NCBI GenBank assembly: GCA_021784575.1
Contig: JAJYHX010000003.1
Location: 124,001 to 188,000 of the forward strand
Origin: Nitrospirota bacterium
Lineage (GTDB): Bacteria; Nitrospirota; JACRHJ01
Length of the DNA: 64,000 nucleotides
Direction: 5' to 3'
Within the stretch, counting starts at the first letter, position 1; every line of letters begins with the position of its first letter. A model generated the notes under the pieces. The model had not been told where the DNA came from and ran no database searches. It saw only the letters and a program-made list of their open reading frames with translations. The position numbers and the translations under genes were made by a program. Shown here one piece after another: positions 16,942 through 24,701 of the stretch.

Positions 16942-17817
16942 ATGCGCCTGACATATCTGCTCGCAATCCTGGCGGCCTCCGTTGCGGCCGCCGCCTTCGC
17001 CGCGCAATACGGCGGCAATCCGAACCCGCACGCCTTCAGCCAGTCCGATTGCTTCTCGTGCCATTTCACGCTCCCCGCGGAAGGCAGCGGCGAGCCGCTC
17101 CGCTTTACCGATACCATCACCAACCTGTGCGCGCGCTGCCACGACATGTCGGGAACAATATCGCACCAGGTGGACGTGGCGCCGTCGAACCGCGTGAACA
17201 TACCTCCCGACATGCCGCTCGACTCCCGGGGAAGGATAACCTGCGTGACCTGCCACGAAATCCATGAGGCATACATCAACCCCCTGACGGGCCGGAGGAC
17301 GTATTTCCTGAGGCGCGGCGTCATCGGCAAGAGCTTCTGCATCTCGTGCCACAACACGGCGGAAGGCATCAGCCGGATACGGATGGGATCGCCCGCGGCG
17401 GATGTAAACGAAAACAGCACGTCCGTTCAGTTCCACTGGACGGTTATGGACAAGGGCCACGGGTTCGCCAATTTCGACGTAATAGACCATATCTCCGCCA
17501 TCGACCCGCTCTCTCTTGCCTGCCTCGACTGCCACGGCGGCAATACGGAGCAGAAAACCACACTGAATATCGGCGTCTTCAATCATGCCGACGCCGACAT
17601 AGGCCGGTCTCACCCGATAGGCATGGACTACGAGGAGGCATCGGACGGGAAGGACGATTATGTCCAGGTGGAGGACCTCGACAAGAGGCTCAAGCTGTTC
17701 GACGGTAAAATCGGCTGCTGCACCTGCCACGACCCTTACGGCAGCCAGGGCGACGCCCTTGTAATCGGCGCGTCGGACAGCTATCAGGACCTATGCCTCG
17801 CCTGCCATATAAAATAG
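16942..17817 (+). CDS. periplasmic heptaheme cytochrome c
   Basis: A 291-residue exported protein: an N-terminal hydrophobic signal (LTYLLAILAASVAAAAFA) and seven CxxCH heme-binding motifs in order CFSCH, CARCH, CVTCH, CISCH, CLDCH, CCTCH and CLACH. Additional His residues (for example SHQVD, NHADADIGRSHP) can be distal ligands. The CxxCHxxH form in CVTCHEIH is typical of stacked multiheme cytochromes with bis-His hemes. The last motif is three residues from the C-terminus. It is probably an electron-transfer protein; a catalytic role in nitrite, sulfite or other reduction cannot be assigned. It lies between two HAMP membrane proteins in one probable operon, with GAGAGGG before the ATG. Confidence 0.9.
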   Translation: MRLTYLLAILAASVAAAAFAAQYGGNPNPHAFSQSDCFSCHFTLPAEGSGEPLRFTDTITNLCARCHDMSGTISHQVDVAPSNRVNIPPDMPLDSRGRITCVTCHEIHEAYINPLTGRRTYFLRRGVIGKSFCISCHNTAEGISRIRMGSPAADVNENSTSVQFHWTVMDKGHGFANFDVIDHISAIDPLSLACLDCHGGNTEQKTTLNIGVFNHADADIGRSHPIGMDYEEASDGKDDYVQVEDLDKRLKLFDGKIGCCTCHDPYGSQGDALVIGASDSYQDLCLACHIK

Positions 17818-17826
17818 GAGAAACCC

Positions 17827-18420
17827 ATGAAAAACATTTCCGGCAAAAGACACTGGAGGAGACGGAACTATTTCATCAAGAAAGGCTTTCAGGCCAGGTT
17901 CGCCGCAAGGTTCCTGCTCCTGGGCGCGGCCTGTTTCGCTGCGGCGGGGTTTTTCGTTTACCGTTCCGTAAGCCGGAAGGCTGAGAGTCTCTTCTACATG
18001 AGTCATATCCGCGTAACCAGCACCTCGGCCCTTGTCGTCCCGGCCCTCCTGAAGGTCAACTTCTGGATATTGCTCCTGGTCCTGGCGGCGGTGACGGCGG
18101 CGGTGCTGATTATATCGCACAGGCTTACAGGGCCGATATTCAGGCTCGGCAAGGCGGCCGAGAGTATCGGCGGGGGAGACCTGACCGGCGGTTTTGAGTT
18201 CCGCGCGGGAGACGAGCTGAGAAGCCTGGCCGATTCGTTCAACACGATGAGCGGCAGACTGCGACAGCAGTTCACGGACATGAAACGCGAGGCATCCGCG
18301 ATAGAATCGTATTCCGGCAAAATGCTTGAAGCGGGAAGCGCGACAAAAGAAGAAGCGGAGGATTTCCACCGCCTTTTGTCCGTATTCGGCAGAAGGCTCG
18401 ATAATTTTAAAATCGAGTAG
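17827..18420 (+). CDS. HAMP-domain membrane protein, paralogue of 16366-16932
   Basis: A 197-residue protein with two membrane segments (about 26-47 and 73-94), a short periplasmic loop, a HAMP domain (SHRLTGPIFRLGKAAESIGGGDL) and a C-terminal amphipathic coil, again with no output domain. The HAMP segment matches that of the upstream paralogue (SHRL-GP pattern, GGGDL). GGAG precedes the ATG nine bases after the cytochrome gene. The N-terminal cytoplasmic stretch is very basic. The gene converges with the DUF4142 gene with only nine bases between stops. Confidence 0.8.
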   Translation: MKNISGKRHWRRRNYFIKKGFQARFAARFLLLGAACFAAAGFFVYRSVSRKAESLFYMSHIRVTSTSALVVPALLKVNFWILLLVLAAVTAAVLIISHRLTGPIFRLGKAAESIGGGDLTGGFEFRAGDELRSLADSFNTMSGRLRQQFTDMKREASAIESYSGKMLEAGSATKEEAEDFHRLLSVFGRRLDNFKIE

Positions 18421-18429
18421 CGGCGGCGC

Positions 18430-18948
18430 TTATTTTTTCATTGTCCGCTCTATGTCTTCGGCCATCTTCAGGTGGTCCTCCACGACAGGCAGCGTGTTCG
18501 CCGCAAAGTTCTTCACGTCCGCGTCCTTAACGTTATGCGCCGCCCATTTGAACGCAGCCTCGTCGTGCCTGTGGGCCTTCACAACCTCCGAGATGTAGGC
18601 CCTGTCGAATCTTGCGCCCGAAAGCTTCGAGAGCCTGTACACGATTTTCCGGTCTTTCGGGTCCAGCTTCGCGGGAAGCGTTACGCCCTTCCGCTTTGCA
18701 ATCCGCCTCAGTTCGCCGTTCGCCTTCCCGTGCTCGGCTGCCATGCGGGCGCCGAAATCCTTTACGTCCTTCGACTCCGCCTTCCGCTCGGCCAGCTTGC
18801 CGAGCCGGACTTCCAGAAGCCCGCCGATAGCCGCATTATGCATAAATTTCATGTCCTTCGGCGCAAGCTTTGCATGCGCGGCATATGCGGACATGACCGT
18901 AACGAGCAAAAAACCGATTACGGATACCGATATAAAAATCTTCTTCAT
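18430..18948 (-). CDS. secreted DUF4142-family protein
   Basis: A 172-residue protein with an N-terminal signal sequence (KKIFISVSVIGFLLVTVMSAYA) and a mature helical, Lys/His/Met-rich domain matching the DUF4142 pattern: FMHNAAIGGLLEVRLGKLAERKA, DFGARMAAEHGKAN, YISEVVKAHRHDEAAF and LPVVEDHLKMAEDI. The family has a ferritin-like four-helix fold of unknown function and is often periplasmic. I start it at 18948, with GAGG before the ATG, because the track start twelve codons earlier would put charged residues before the signal. Confidence 0.85.
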   Translation of the reverse strand: MKKIFISVSVIGFLLVTVMSAYAAHAKLAPKDMKFMHNAAIGGLLEVRLGKLAERKAESKDVKDFGARMAAEHGKANGELRRIAKRKGVTLPAKLDPKDRKIVYRLSKLSGARFDRAYISEVVKAHRHDEAAFKWAAHNVKDADVKNFAANTLPVVEDHLKMAEDIERTMKK

Positions 18949-19024
18949 GTCAACCTCGCTCCTGGCGCATTTGATATTTTTCATATGAATAAATATAACA
19001 CATGTCCCTAAACCCGCAAGCCGG

Positions 19025-19756
19025 TCAATATCCCCTTACAACCCATGCCGGATATCCTTCGCGCGCCAGGCGCCCGGCCAGCCCCAGGGCCTGATTAAGC
19101 CTTGCGAATTCCCCAACCCGCACCCTGCTGTATGCCACACCCCTGACCACGGCCTTCGACACACTCACGTCCCGATAGCCCAGCTTAAGCCCTTTGCTGA
19201 GATGTTCCGCGTTTTCCGGGGCCGTGAAGGCTCCCACCTGCACGGCATAGAACCCGTTTCCGGAGATGTTCCCGATCCTTGCCTGCCTGATATACGAGGC
19301 GTCCCTGCCAATCTCCCGGACGATTACAGGCCCGGTATCAAGCCGCCCTATCGCGCGCGAAGCCCCGCGCGAGATGTCCAGATCGACTCCCTTGACAAAA
19401 GGCCCTCGGTCGTTTACCGTCACGACGCATTCCTTCCCCGTCTGCGGGTTTTCTATCTCAAGCCTCGTGCCGAACGGGTACGACCTGTGCGCGCACGTCA
19501 GGGCGTCCTCGTCGAAAATATCCCCGGAGGCCGTGCGATGGCCCTGGAACCCCGGCCCGTACCACGACGCGATTGCCCGGTACGCCGTCCCCGGCGGCGG
19601 AACCGGCTTCGGCGGCCCGGTATCCGTAAGGGGCATGCCGTTTCTGTCGTAAAGGACGTGGTTCGTGTTCGCTGTTCGTGTCCGTGGGGACGCGCAGGCG
19701 GAGAGAATAAAGAGGCAGAGCAGGGCCATGGAAACTCTGACCGGAAAGCTGCGCAT
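19025..19756 (-). CDS. rlpA: septal ring lytic transglycosylase RlpA-like lipoprotein with SPOR domain
   Basis: A ~243-residue lipoprotein with lipobox LSAC, then a double-psi beta-barrel domain (ASWYGPGFQGHRTASGDIFD, HRSYPFGTRLEI, VNDRGPFVKG, LDISRGASRAIG) holding the residues of RlpA transglycosylases. A C-terminal SPOR domain (YAVQVGAFTAPENAEHL ... VRVGEFA) binds denuded glycan at the septum. The start at 19756 has AAGGA eight bases upstream. The longer frame to 19849 includes codons made from a dispersed GGCATTCGGGAGTGACGGG repeat, so I exclude it. The enzyme acts on peptidoglycan at division. Confidence 0.88.
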   Translation of the reverse strand: MRSFPVRVSMALLCLFILSACASPRTRTANTNHVLYDRNGMPLTDTGPPKPVPPPGTAYRAIASWYGPGFQGHRTASGDIFDEDALTCAHRSYPFGTRLEIENPQTGKECVVTVNDRGPFVKGVDLDISRGASRAIGRLDTGPVIVREIGRDASYIRQARIGNISGNGFYAVQVGAFTAPENAEHLSKGLKLGYRDVSVSKAVVRGVAYSRVRVGEFARLNQALGLAGRLAREGYPAWVVRGY

Positions 19757-19889
19757 AAGACCGATCCTTCGCTCCGGGGCATTCACAGACGCGCCAGGCC
19801 CGTCACTCCCGAATGCCTTATCGGGAACCGGGGTTTTATCCGTCTTCATCTCATCCTTAAATGCAGGCGTGATGATAAAACGAGGCGTT

Positions 19890-20105
19890 TTACAGATCCG
19901 ACTCCCAGATGTTCAGGCGGCATTTCTTGCAGAACCATTTCGGGACTTCGACGGAAAGCACGCAGCCCGCGAGTATCGCCTCGCCCTTCTTTTCGAGCTC
20001 GCGGTATCTCTCATAGTCCGCCGTCGAACACCGGTATATGATAGGGATTATCTTCTCGGAGGAGCCGCACTTGGGGCAGAGGACTTTCTCGGTAGTATTA
20101 TTCAT
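19890..20105 (-). CDS. small zinc-ribbon protein
   Basis: A 71-residue protein with two Cys pairs, CPKCGSSEKIIPI near the N-terminus and WFCKKCRLN near the C-terminus, which would bind one zinc ion. There is no signal peptide. The start is ambiguous: ATG at 20105 or GTG at 20123, and neither has a clear Shine-Dalgarno. The family is unknown to me. It lies between rlpA and a long repeat-filled spacer. Confidence 0.6.
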   Translation of the reverse strand: MNNTTEKVLCPKCGSSEKIIPIIYRCSTADYERYRELEKKGEAILAGCVLSVEVPKWFCKKCRLNIWESDL

Positions 20106-20149
20106 GGGCCAACATTTACTCACAATCGAAAGTCATAGTCAACGAATTT

Positions 20150-20725
20150 CTCAATGCCGCCGCCTTTGCGCCCGTCATTCCCGCCCCGGCTTTATTCACA
20201 CCGGGGCAGACTCCGCGAAGAATCCACAGTTGTCATAACGCCCCCTCGATCCCCCTCTTATCTTAAGAGGGGGATGAAGGTAGCCCGTCATTCCCGCGAA
20301 GGCGGGAATCCAGGAATTTTCAGGATATTCGGCTCATCCCAAATACCCCGGCTTTGTCAGGATGTTCGGACTCGCTCCACGAGATTCGGCAGGGCATCTC
20401 TACAGGCTTGCTCGCTATGCGGCAAAAACTCCTCGCTGCGTTCGTCAGACAGGTTTGCCGCATGGCCGCTCACTTCGCCGAGAGTTGCCGATGCCTCATC
20501 CCAAATTGCGCTCGCCCCGAATATCCTTGCCGCCGCCACGCCTGTCATTCTGAGCTCCGCGAAGAATCCACCCTTCGCAGGTCATCCCTGCTCCGTCTGC
20601 TCATCGTAGGGGCACAATTCATTGCGCCCGGCTTTACTCATAAAACGGATGGACTGAGAGAGTTCCGGCGGGGTGATTATACGGCACAATTCATTGCGCC
20701 CGGCTTTACTCATAAAACGCCCGGA
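20150..20725. repeat. composite intergenic repeat, locus A
   Basis: Part of the 780-base gene-free stretch between the zinc-ribbon gene and ftsX. It holds, in order, a CATTCCCGCCCCGGCTTTAT / ACCGGGGC palindromic unit, hairpin repeat copy 3, a GTCATTCCCGCGAAGGCGGG unit, a stretch with a 10-bp inverted pair ATGCGGCAAA (20417-20426) and TTTGCCGCAT (20454-20463), and a 37-bp perfect direct repeat at 20611-20647 and 20683-20719 containing ACAATTCATTGCGCCC. ORFs in the track here (for example 20354-20734) are artefacts of repeats. No gene seen. Confidence 0.75.
20234..20282. repeat. hairpin repeat copy 3
   Basis: TAACGCCCCCTC, then arms CCCCCTCTTA and TAAGAGGGGG with loop TCT, then ATGAAGG. Nearly identical to copies at 37636 and 45901. 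Confidence 0.85.
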
Positions 20726-20729
20726 TTCC

Positions 20730-20812
20730 CGTGAGCAATCCTCATCGGTCGGCGAAGCCCGTTGTCAATAGCAGTTCCGGACTGGTTCTGCAACCCACGG
20801 ATTATTAAAATA
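20730..20812. repeat. ~80-bp conserved element, copy A
   Basis: Starts GAGCAATCCTCATCGGTCGG and ends GATTATTAAAA. It aligns along its length with 37718-37798 and 46098-46180. The inner stem seen in the other copies is replaced here by CAGTTCCGGACTG. Confidence 0.65.
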
Positions 20813-20885
20813 AATTTATAGAAAAACCGTAAATTTCCCCCGGTATCGAAAACGGGCGGTTTTTATGGCGGCGGGTGCGGTTTCG

Positions 20886-21755
20886 CTACATTTTGAGGCT
20901 TCGGAAGAAAGCGAAAAAACTGCCCGTAAACCCAAGCAGCGTCCCGGCAAACATAAGCCCGATCCACACGCCGGCCGGCAGGAAATGCACATCGCCCGAC
21001 AGGGTCGGCAGGGCCTTCGACGTCTCGACCCAGCGAACCGTAACATAAAGAAATCCCACGGAAATTCCCGACGCGACGAACCCCTGGAGCGCCCCTTCGG
21101 CAAGGAACGGCCCCATGATAAACGGCCTTGTAGATCCGAGAAATTTCATAACCTCTATCTCCGAGGCGTGCCGAAGCACTGCGAGCCTCAGGGTGCTGTA
21201 GCTTATGAAAACCACTCCAATCAATACGGCCAGACCCAGGCCAAGCCCCACTAACTCAAAGGAATTAAAGAGATTTTTGAGCCTCCCGGCCTCCGCCTGG
21301 AGGTACTGCACATCCTCCACGCCGGGCATGGATTTAAGGCCCTGGACAAGTTCCTCGGCGCTCCCGGGCGTGCCCCCCGCCTTGAGGCCAATATCGAAAG
21401 AGGCCGGCAGAGGGTTCATCCCCATACTGTTTATAAGGTCGCCCTCTTCCTGGTCGCTCCCGGAAAAATCCTTTAAAGCCTGGGACTTGGACGTGTAACC
21501 AACCGAAGCCACGAGCGGGTAGGAACCGAGGCGGCTTTTTATGGCGTCCATCTGCGCCGCAGTAACGCCGTCCTTGAGGTACACGGTCAAGGGAAACTTC
21601 TCGTTTGCGGCGGAAAAGGCGCCTTCAAGATTAAGAAAAACAATAAGATACGCGCCAAGGAAGCCGAATGCCACCGCCAGCGTAACAGCGGTGAAAAAGC
21701 TCGTTATCCTGCTCTCCCATAGGTTCCTTAGCGCGGTCAGGAGGAAATATTTCAT
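20886..21755 (-). CDS. ftsX: cell-division permease FtsX
   Basis: A 289-residue membrane protein with the FtsX layout: a cytoplasmic N-terminus, one membrane segment (about 17-38), a ~130-residue periplasmic domain, then three further segments. The periplasmic part starts FSAANEKFPLTVYLKDGVT, the FtsX extracellular domain pattern, and the C-terminal part has EIEVMKFLGSTRPFIMGPFLAEG. FtsX with FtsE activates periplasmic amidases at the septum. No ftsE is adjacent, which is unusual because ftsEX is normally an operon. A TATAAT box lies seven bases before the ATG and no Shine-Dalgarno is seen. Confidence 0.9.
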   Translation of the reverse strand: MKYFLLTALRNLWESRITSFFTAVTLAVAFGFLGAYLIVFLNLEGAFSAANEKFPLTVYLKDGVTAAQMDAIKSRLGSYPLVASVGYTSKSQALKDFSGSDQEEGDLINSMGMNPLPASFDIGLKAGGTPGSAEELVQGLKSMPGVEDVQYLQAEAGRLKNLFNSFELVGLGLGLAVLIGVVFISYSTLRLAVLRHASEIEVMKFLGSTRPFIMGPFLAEGALQGFVASGISVGFLYVTVRWVETSKALPTLSGDVHFLPAGVWIGLMFAGTLLGFTGSFFAFFRSLKM

Positions 21756-21762
21756 GGGCGGG

Positions 21763-21791
21763 ATTATATCCGAAAAAGAAAGGTTTTTAAA
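21763..21791 (-). promoter_or_regulatory. ftsX: ftsX promoter, probably leaderless
   Basis: Minus strand TTTAAA (21791-21786), 17-base spacer, perfect TATAAT (21768-21763), then seven bases to the ATG at 21755. Confidence 0.55.
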
Positions 21792-21810
21792 GAGGAGTTT
21801 TTATTGTCCG

Positions 21811-21819
21811 TGATATAAT
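21811..21819 (+). promoter_or_regulatory. extended -10 promoter of the DUF2784 gene
   Basis: TGATATAAT: an extended -10 element whose hexamer ends six bases before the ATG at 21826. There is no clear -35 and no Shine-Dalgarno. It is divergent from the ftsX promoter. Confidence 0.5.
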
Positions 21820-21825
21820 GGCCTT

Positions 21826-22233
21826 ATGAAAATCTACGTCTATTCCGCCGATTTCGTTGTATTTATTCATCTGCTCTGGATACTGTTCTTAATATCCGGG
21901 GCATACTGGGGCGTGCGGCACAAGGCCGTAAGAATCATCCATATCCTGGGCCTGGGATACGCCTTCATCGTAAATCTCTTCGATTTCTACTGTCCCCTAA
22001 CCCGCCTTGAGACCTGGCTCGAATACAAATATTCGCCATCCGGGGCATACGCAGGCTCGTTTATCACCCATTACATGGATAAAATAATCTACATCGACCT
22101 GCCTGACTGGGCGATATTCCTTCTGACCGCCGCCCTGTGCGCGTTCAACGCGTGGGTATATCTCAAGCGATGGCGGCGGGGCGGCGCGGGTAGAGGGCTG
22201 TCTCGCAGAAAAAATATCTTGAACGCAAAATAG
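21826..22233 (+). CDS. DUF2784-family membrane protein
   Basis: A 135-residue protein with about four membrane segments. It matches DUF2784 in the segments FVVFIHLLWILFLISGAYWG, then DFYCPLTRLETWLE followed by GSFITHYMDKIIY, and a C-terminal membrane helix. The conserved CPLT..E and HY positions are intact. The function of the family is unknown. It is divergently transcribed from ftsX with start codons about 70 bases apart. Confidence 0.82.
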   Translation: MKIYVYSADFVVFIHLLWILFLISGAYWGVRHKAVRIIHILGLGYAFIVNLFDFYCPLTRLETWLEYKYSPSGAYAGSFITHYMDKIIYIDLPDWAIFLLTAALCAFNAWVYLKRWRRGGAGRGLSRRKNILNAK

Positions 22234-22295
22234 AACTATAGCCGCCTTGGCGTTATTTTGAATAATATTTTTCGCATAGAATGCCCTCTCCACTT

Positions 22296-23615
22296 TTATT
22301 TCTTCAGCCTTCCCTGCCGAACGAAGCTTTCCACCCACCTGTCCTCCGGGCTGTAACGCTCGTCTATCATGCGGTCGAAAACGCCGGGGTCTATCGGGAA
22401 CTGCGACATCGTCTTCACGACCAGCCCCCCGTCCGTCTCTTCGATGACGTCTTTCGAATAGAACTCCTTCCACGCCCGGATATAGCCCTCATAAAGCTCA
22501 TCAGGCGTCATAAGGGCCGGCCTGTAGACGACGTTCGTGGTGGTATAACGGGAGAGGTCGCGGTCGATAATCCGTCCCTCGGCTTCGAGCTTTTCGTGCA
22601 GGCGCGTCTTCGGATACGGCGTGAGTATCAGGAATTCGCACTCCTCTATCCCGGTCTTTTTTGCGAACTCCACCGTCCTGTCGAATACGCCCTTGTCGTC
22701 GTAATCGTATCCGAAAACGAACGAGGCGATAAGCTTTATCCCGGCGTCATGGAAACGCTTGATGTTCTCCAGGTGCTTCCCGGCGGTGGTAAAACCAGCG
22801 CGCTTCTCTCCGAAAGAGGCCGACATCCACGGGCCGACGTCCACATACAGGAGCCAGCAGCCGGACTTCACGAGCCTTCCCACATATTCCCCGTCCTGCG
22901 CGGCGGCAAGCGGGGCAAGGCCCGTCCATTTCTTTCCCATACCCGCCATGCCGTCAAAAAGCTCGTAGCTCCTGCGCTTTGCGAGGTGGAAGTTGTCGTC
23001 CACGAAGAAGATATATTCACCCATCTTCTCGAGCTCGGCAAGGGCCTCCTTTATCGGCCTGCCGCGATAGGACGTCCCGAATAGGCCGGGGACGGAGCAG
23101 AACTCGCAGTTCACCGGGCATCCGCGCGATACCTGCATGGACTGCATCGGGATATATCCCTTTCCCGAAAGAAGGTCCCGCCGGGGCCAGGAGACGTTCT
23201 CCATCTGGGGCCGCTCGATGCATTTATAAAACTTCTTCATGGAGCCGCTTATAAAATCTTTTACAAGACCCTCCCACGTCCCTTCCGCCTCGCCGACAAC
23301 CACCGCGTCGGCATGAAGGGCCGATTCCTCCGGCATAAGCGATGGGTGAAGCCCTCCCAGGACGACGGGGATGTTCTTCGCCCGGAAGCGGTCGGCTATG
23401 TCGTACGCGCGTTTTGCCTGGCATGTCATGGCGGAGATCGCCACCATGTCCGCAGGCTCGTCGAAATCGACAGGCTCGATGCGCTCGTCCGTGAAGGAAA
23501 GCTCAATCTCCGGCGGCGTAAGCGCGGCGACGGTTATCATCCCGAGCGTGTGGATGTACCGCCGGTATTTCAAAGGGAAGTTGCCCCATTCGGGGTAGAT
23601 CAATTTAATTTTCAT
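22296..23615 (-). CDS. B12-binding-domain radical SAM protein
   Basis: A 439-residue enzyme. The N-terminal ~140 residues form a cobalamin-binding type Rossmann domain (DMVAISAMTCQAKRAYDIA, VVLGGLHPSLMPEE, VVVGEAEGTW). The radical SAM core follows with the [4Fe-4S] motif CPVNCEFC (Cys166, 170, 173) and a TIM-barrel continuation (EYIFFVDDNFHLAK, FVFGYDYDDKGVFDRT). The C-terminal part holds LTPYPKTRLHEKLE, usual for this class. Such proteins often methylate or rearrange lipids and other unreactive carbons. Its ATG overlaps the stop of the acyltransferase gene by ATGA, suggesting a lipid substrate, but that is inference. The start at 23615 is preferred over the track start, which lies inside the upstream gene. 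Confidence 0.88.
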   Translation of the reverse strand: MKIKLIYPEWGNFPLKYRRYIHTLGMITVAALTPPEIELSFTDERIEPVDFDEPADMVAISAMTCQAKRAYDIADRFRAKNIPVVLGGLHPSLMPEESALHADAVVVGEAEGTWEGLVKDFISGSMKKFYKCIERPQMENVSWPRRDLLSGKGYIPMQSMQVSRGCPVNCEFCSVPGLFGTSYRGRPIKEALAELEKMGEYIFFVDDNFHLAKRRSYELFDGMAGMGKKWTGLAPLAAAQDGEYVGRLVKSGCWLLYVDVGPWMSASFGEKRAGFTTAGKHLENIKRFHDAGIKLIASFVFGYDYDDKGVFDRTVEFAKKTGIEECEFLILTPYPKTRLHEKLEAEGRIIDRDLSRYTTTNVVYRPALMTPDELYEGYIRAWKEFYSKDVIEETDGGLVVKTMSQFPIDPGVFDRMIDERYSPEDRWVESFVRQGRLKK

Positions 23616-24541
23616 TTCCAGAACCTCGTGAAGCAGTACCACTGGTCGTAATACCGCCCGATATATTTCTCGAATACCGCCACGACCTTCTCCAGGTTCT
23701 CCCGCACGTCCTTTTCCCTGTCCCCGGTGGTCTTTGCGTAAATCGGCTCCTCGACGATTATCCTGTAGCGGGCGTCCTTGTCAAGGAGGATGAAAGACGG
23801 CAGTATCGGCGCGCCGGAGAGCATCGAGAGCAGGATCGGCCCGCGCGGGAAATATGCCTCGGCGTCGAAGAACTTGGTTTTGACTCCGCTGTCGTGGAAC
23901 AGCTTGTCCCCCTGCATGGCGACAAGCTCGCCCTTCTGGAGCACCCGGAGCATCTCGAGCGGCGAGATCTTGTCCGGGTCCAGCCGTATCTCCTTCACGC
24001 CGCGCATCATGCGCTTCCTCGTCCTCTCCCGCTCTATCTCCTCGTGCCCGTCCGGGAAATAGACTATGTTGACCGGATGGCCGAGCTTGGAGAGCACTAT
24101 GCCGCCCATCTCCCAGTTCCCCAGGTGTGCGGTAAGGAGAATCGCGCCCTTGCCCCTGGCGATGACGTCCTTGAGATTATCATACCCTTCGGCATGGGAA
24201 AGGATTTCCGAGAGCTCGCTCTCCCGGCGGTGGTTATACCGGAACAGGTCTATCAGGTAATAGCCGTAGTTCACGCACATGCGGAAGGTCGCGGTAAACA
24301 ACTTCCATCTCGAAGCGTCCTTGCCAAGTATGTGCTTCAGGTTATCCTGGTAGTTGTGCCGCCGGTTGACGAAGAACGGGTAGTATATGGCCGTTATAAT
24401 CCAGGAAAATGCGCGAGAGAGCCACAGCGGCCAGTTGCGTATGGCCCAGAAAAATAGCGGCATGAACGTTATTGCGGCGAAATGATACGGCAGGGTTTCC
24501 TGGCGGTTTCTTTTAAGCCTCTGGACATCTTGAAAAGCCAT
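23612..24541 (-). CDS. LpxL/HtrB-family lipid acyltransferase
   Basis: A ~309-residue membrane-associated acyltransferase. The catalytic HX4E motif is HLGNWE, followed by later family blocks (LDPDKISPLEMLRVLQKGELVAMQGDK, YFPRGPILLSMLSGAPILPSF). The N-terminal hydrophobic segment would anchor it to the inner membrane. In lipid A synthesis such enzymes add secondary acyl chains; related members act on other glycolipids, so the precise acceptor is open. I start at ATG 24541, where TATTAT sits six bases upstream with TTGAAT 17 bases before it; the track TTG at 24592 falls upstream of this promoter. It overlaps the radical SAM gene by ATGA. Confidence 0.82.
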   Translation of the reverse strand: MAFQDVQRLKRNRQETLPYHFAAITFMPLFFWAIRNWPLWLSRAFSWIITAIYYPFFVNRRHNYQDNLKHILGKDASRWKLFTATFRMCVNYGYYLIDLFRYNHRRESELSEILSHAEGYDNLKDVIARGKGAILLTAHLGNWEMGGIVLSKLGHPVNIVYFPDGHEEIERERTRKRMMRGVKEIRLDPDKISPLEMLRVLQKGELVAMQGDKLFHDSGVKTKFFDAEAYFPRGPILLSMLSGAPILPSFILLDKDARYRIIVEEPIYAKTTGDREKDVRENLEKVVAVFEKYIGRYYDQWYCFTRFWK

Positions 24542-24547
24542 GAGAAA

Positions 24548-24576
24548 ATAATAACCAAAAAAAAGAGGAGATTCAA
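24548..24576 (-). promoter_or_regulatory. acyltransferase promoter, probably leaderless
   Basis: Minus strand TTGAAT (24576-24571), 17-base spacer, TATTAT (24553-24548), then six bases to ATG 24541. Confidence 0.45.
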
Positions 24577-24617
24577 GGCTTATTGTTGACAAGCGCGGGA
24601 TAATCTATTTAAATAAG

Positions 24618-24670
24618 TAACGCCCCCTCCCCTCTGTCATTCTCTTAACTCAAGAGGGGGAAGAAGGAAG
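24618..24670. repeat. hairpin repeat copy 4
   Basis: TAACGCCCCCTC edge and a partly decayed hairpin with arms TCTTAA-type and AAGAGGGGGAAGAAGG. It lies between the divergent acyltransferase and phosphohexomutase genes. Confidence 0.7.
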
Positions 24671-24701
24671 ACGCCATTCCGAGGAGCGAATAATCTGCCC
24701 T

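Noticed and set aside
20354-20734. ORFs of 60-150 codons in the spacer between 20.1 and 20.8 kb
   Set aside because: They translate the palindromic and direct repeats (for example HSELREEST) and recur wherever these repeats occur; no coding character.
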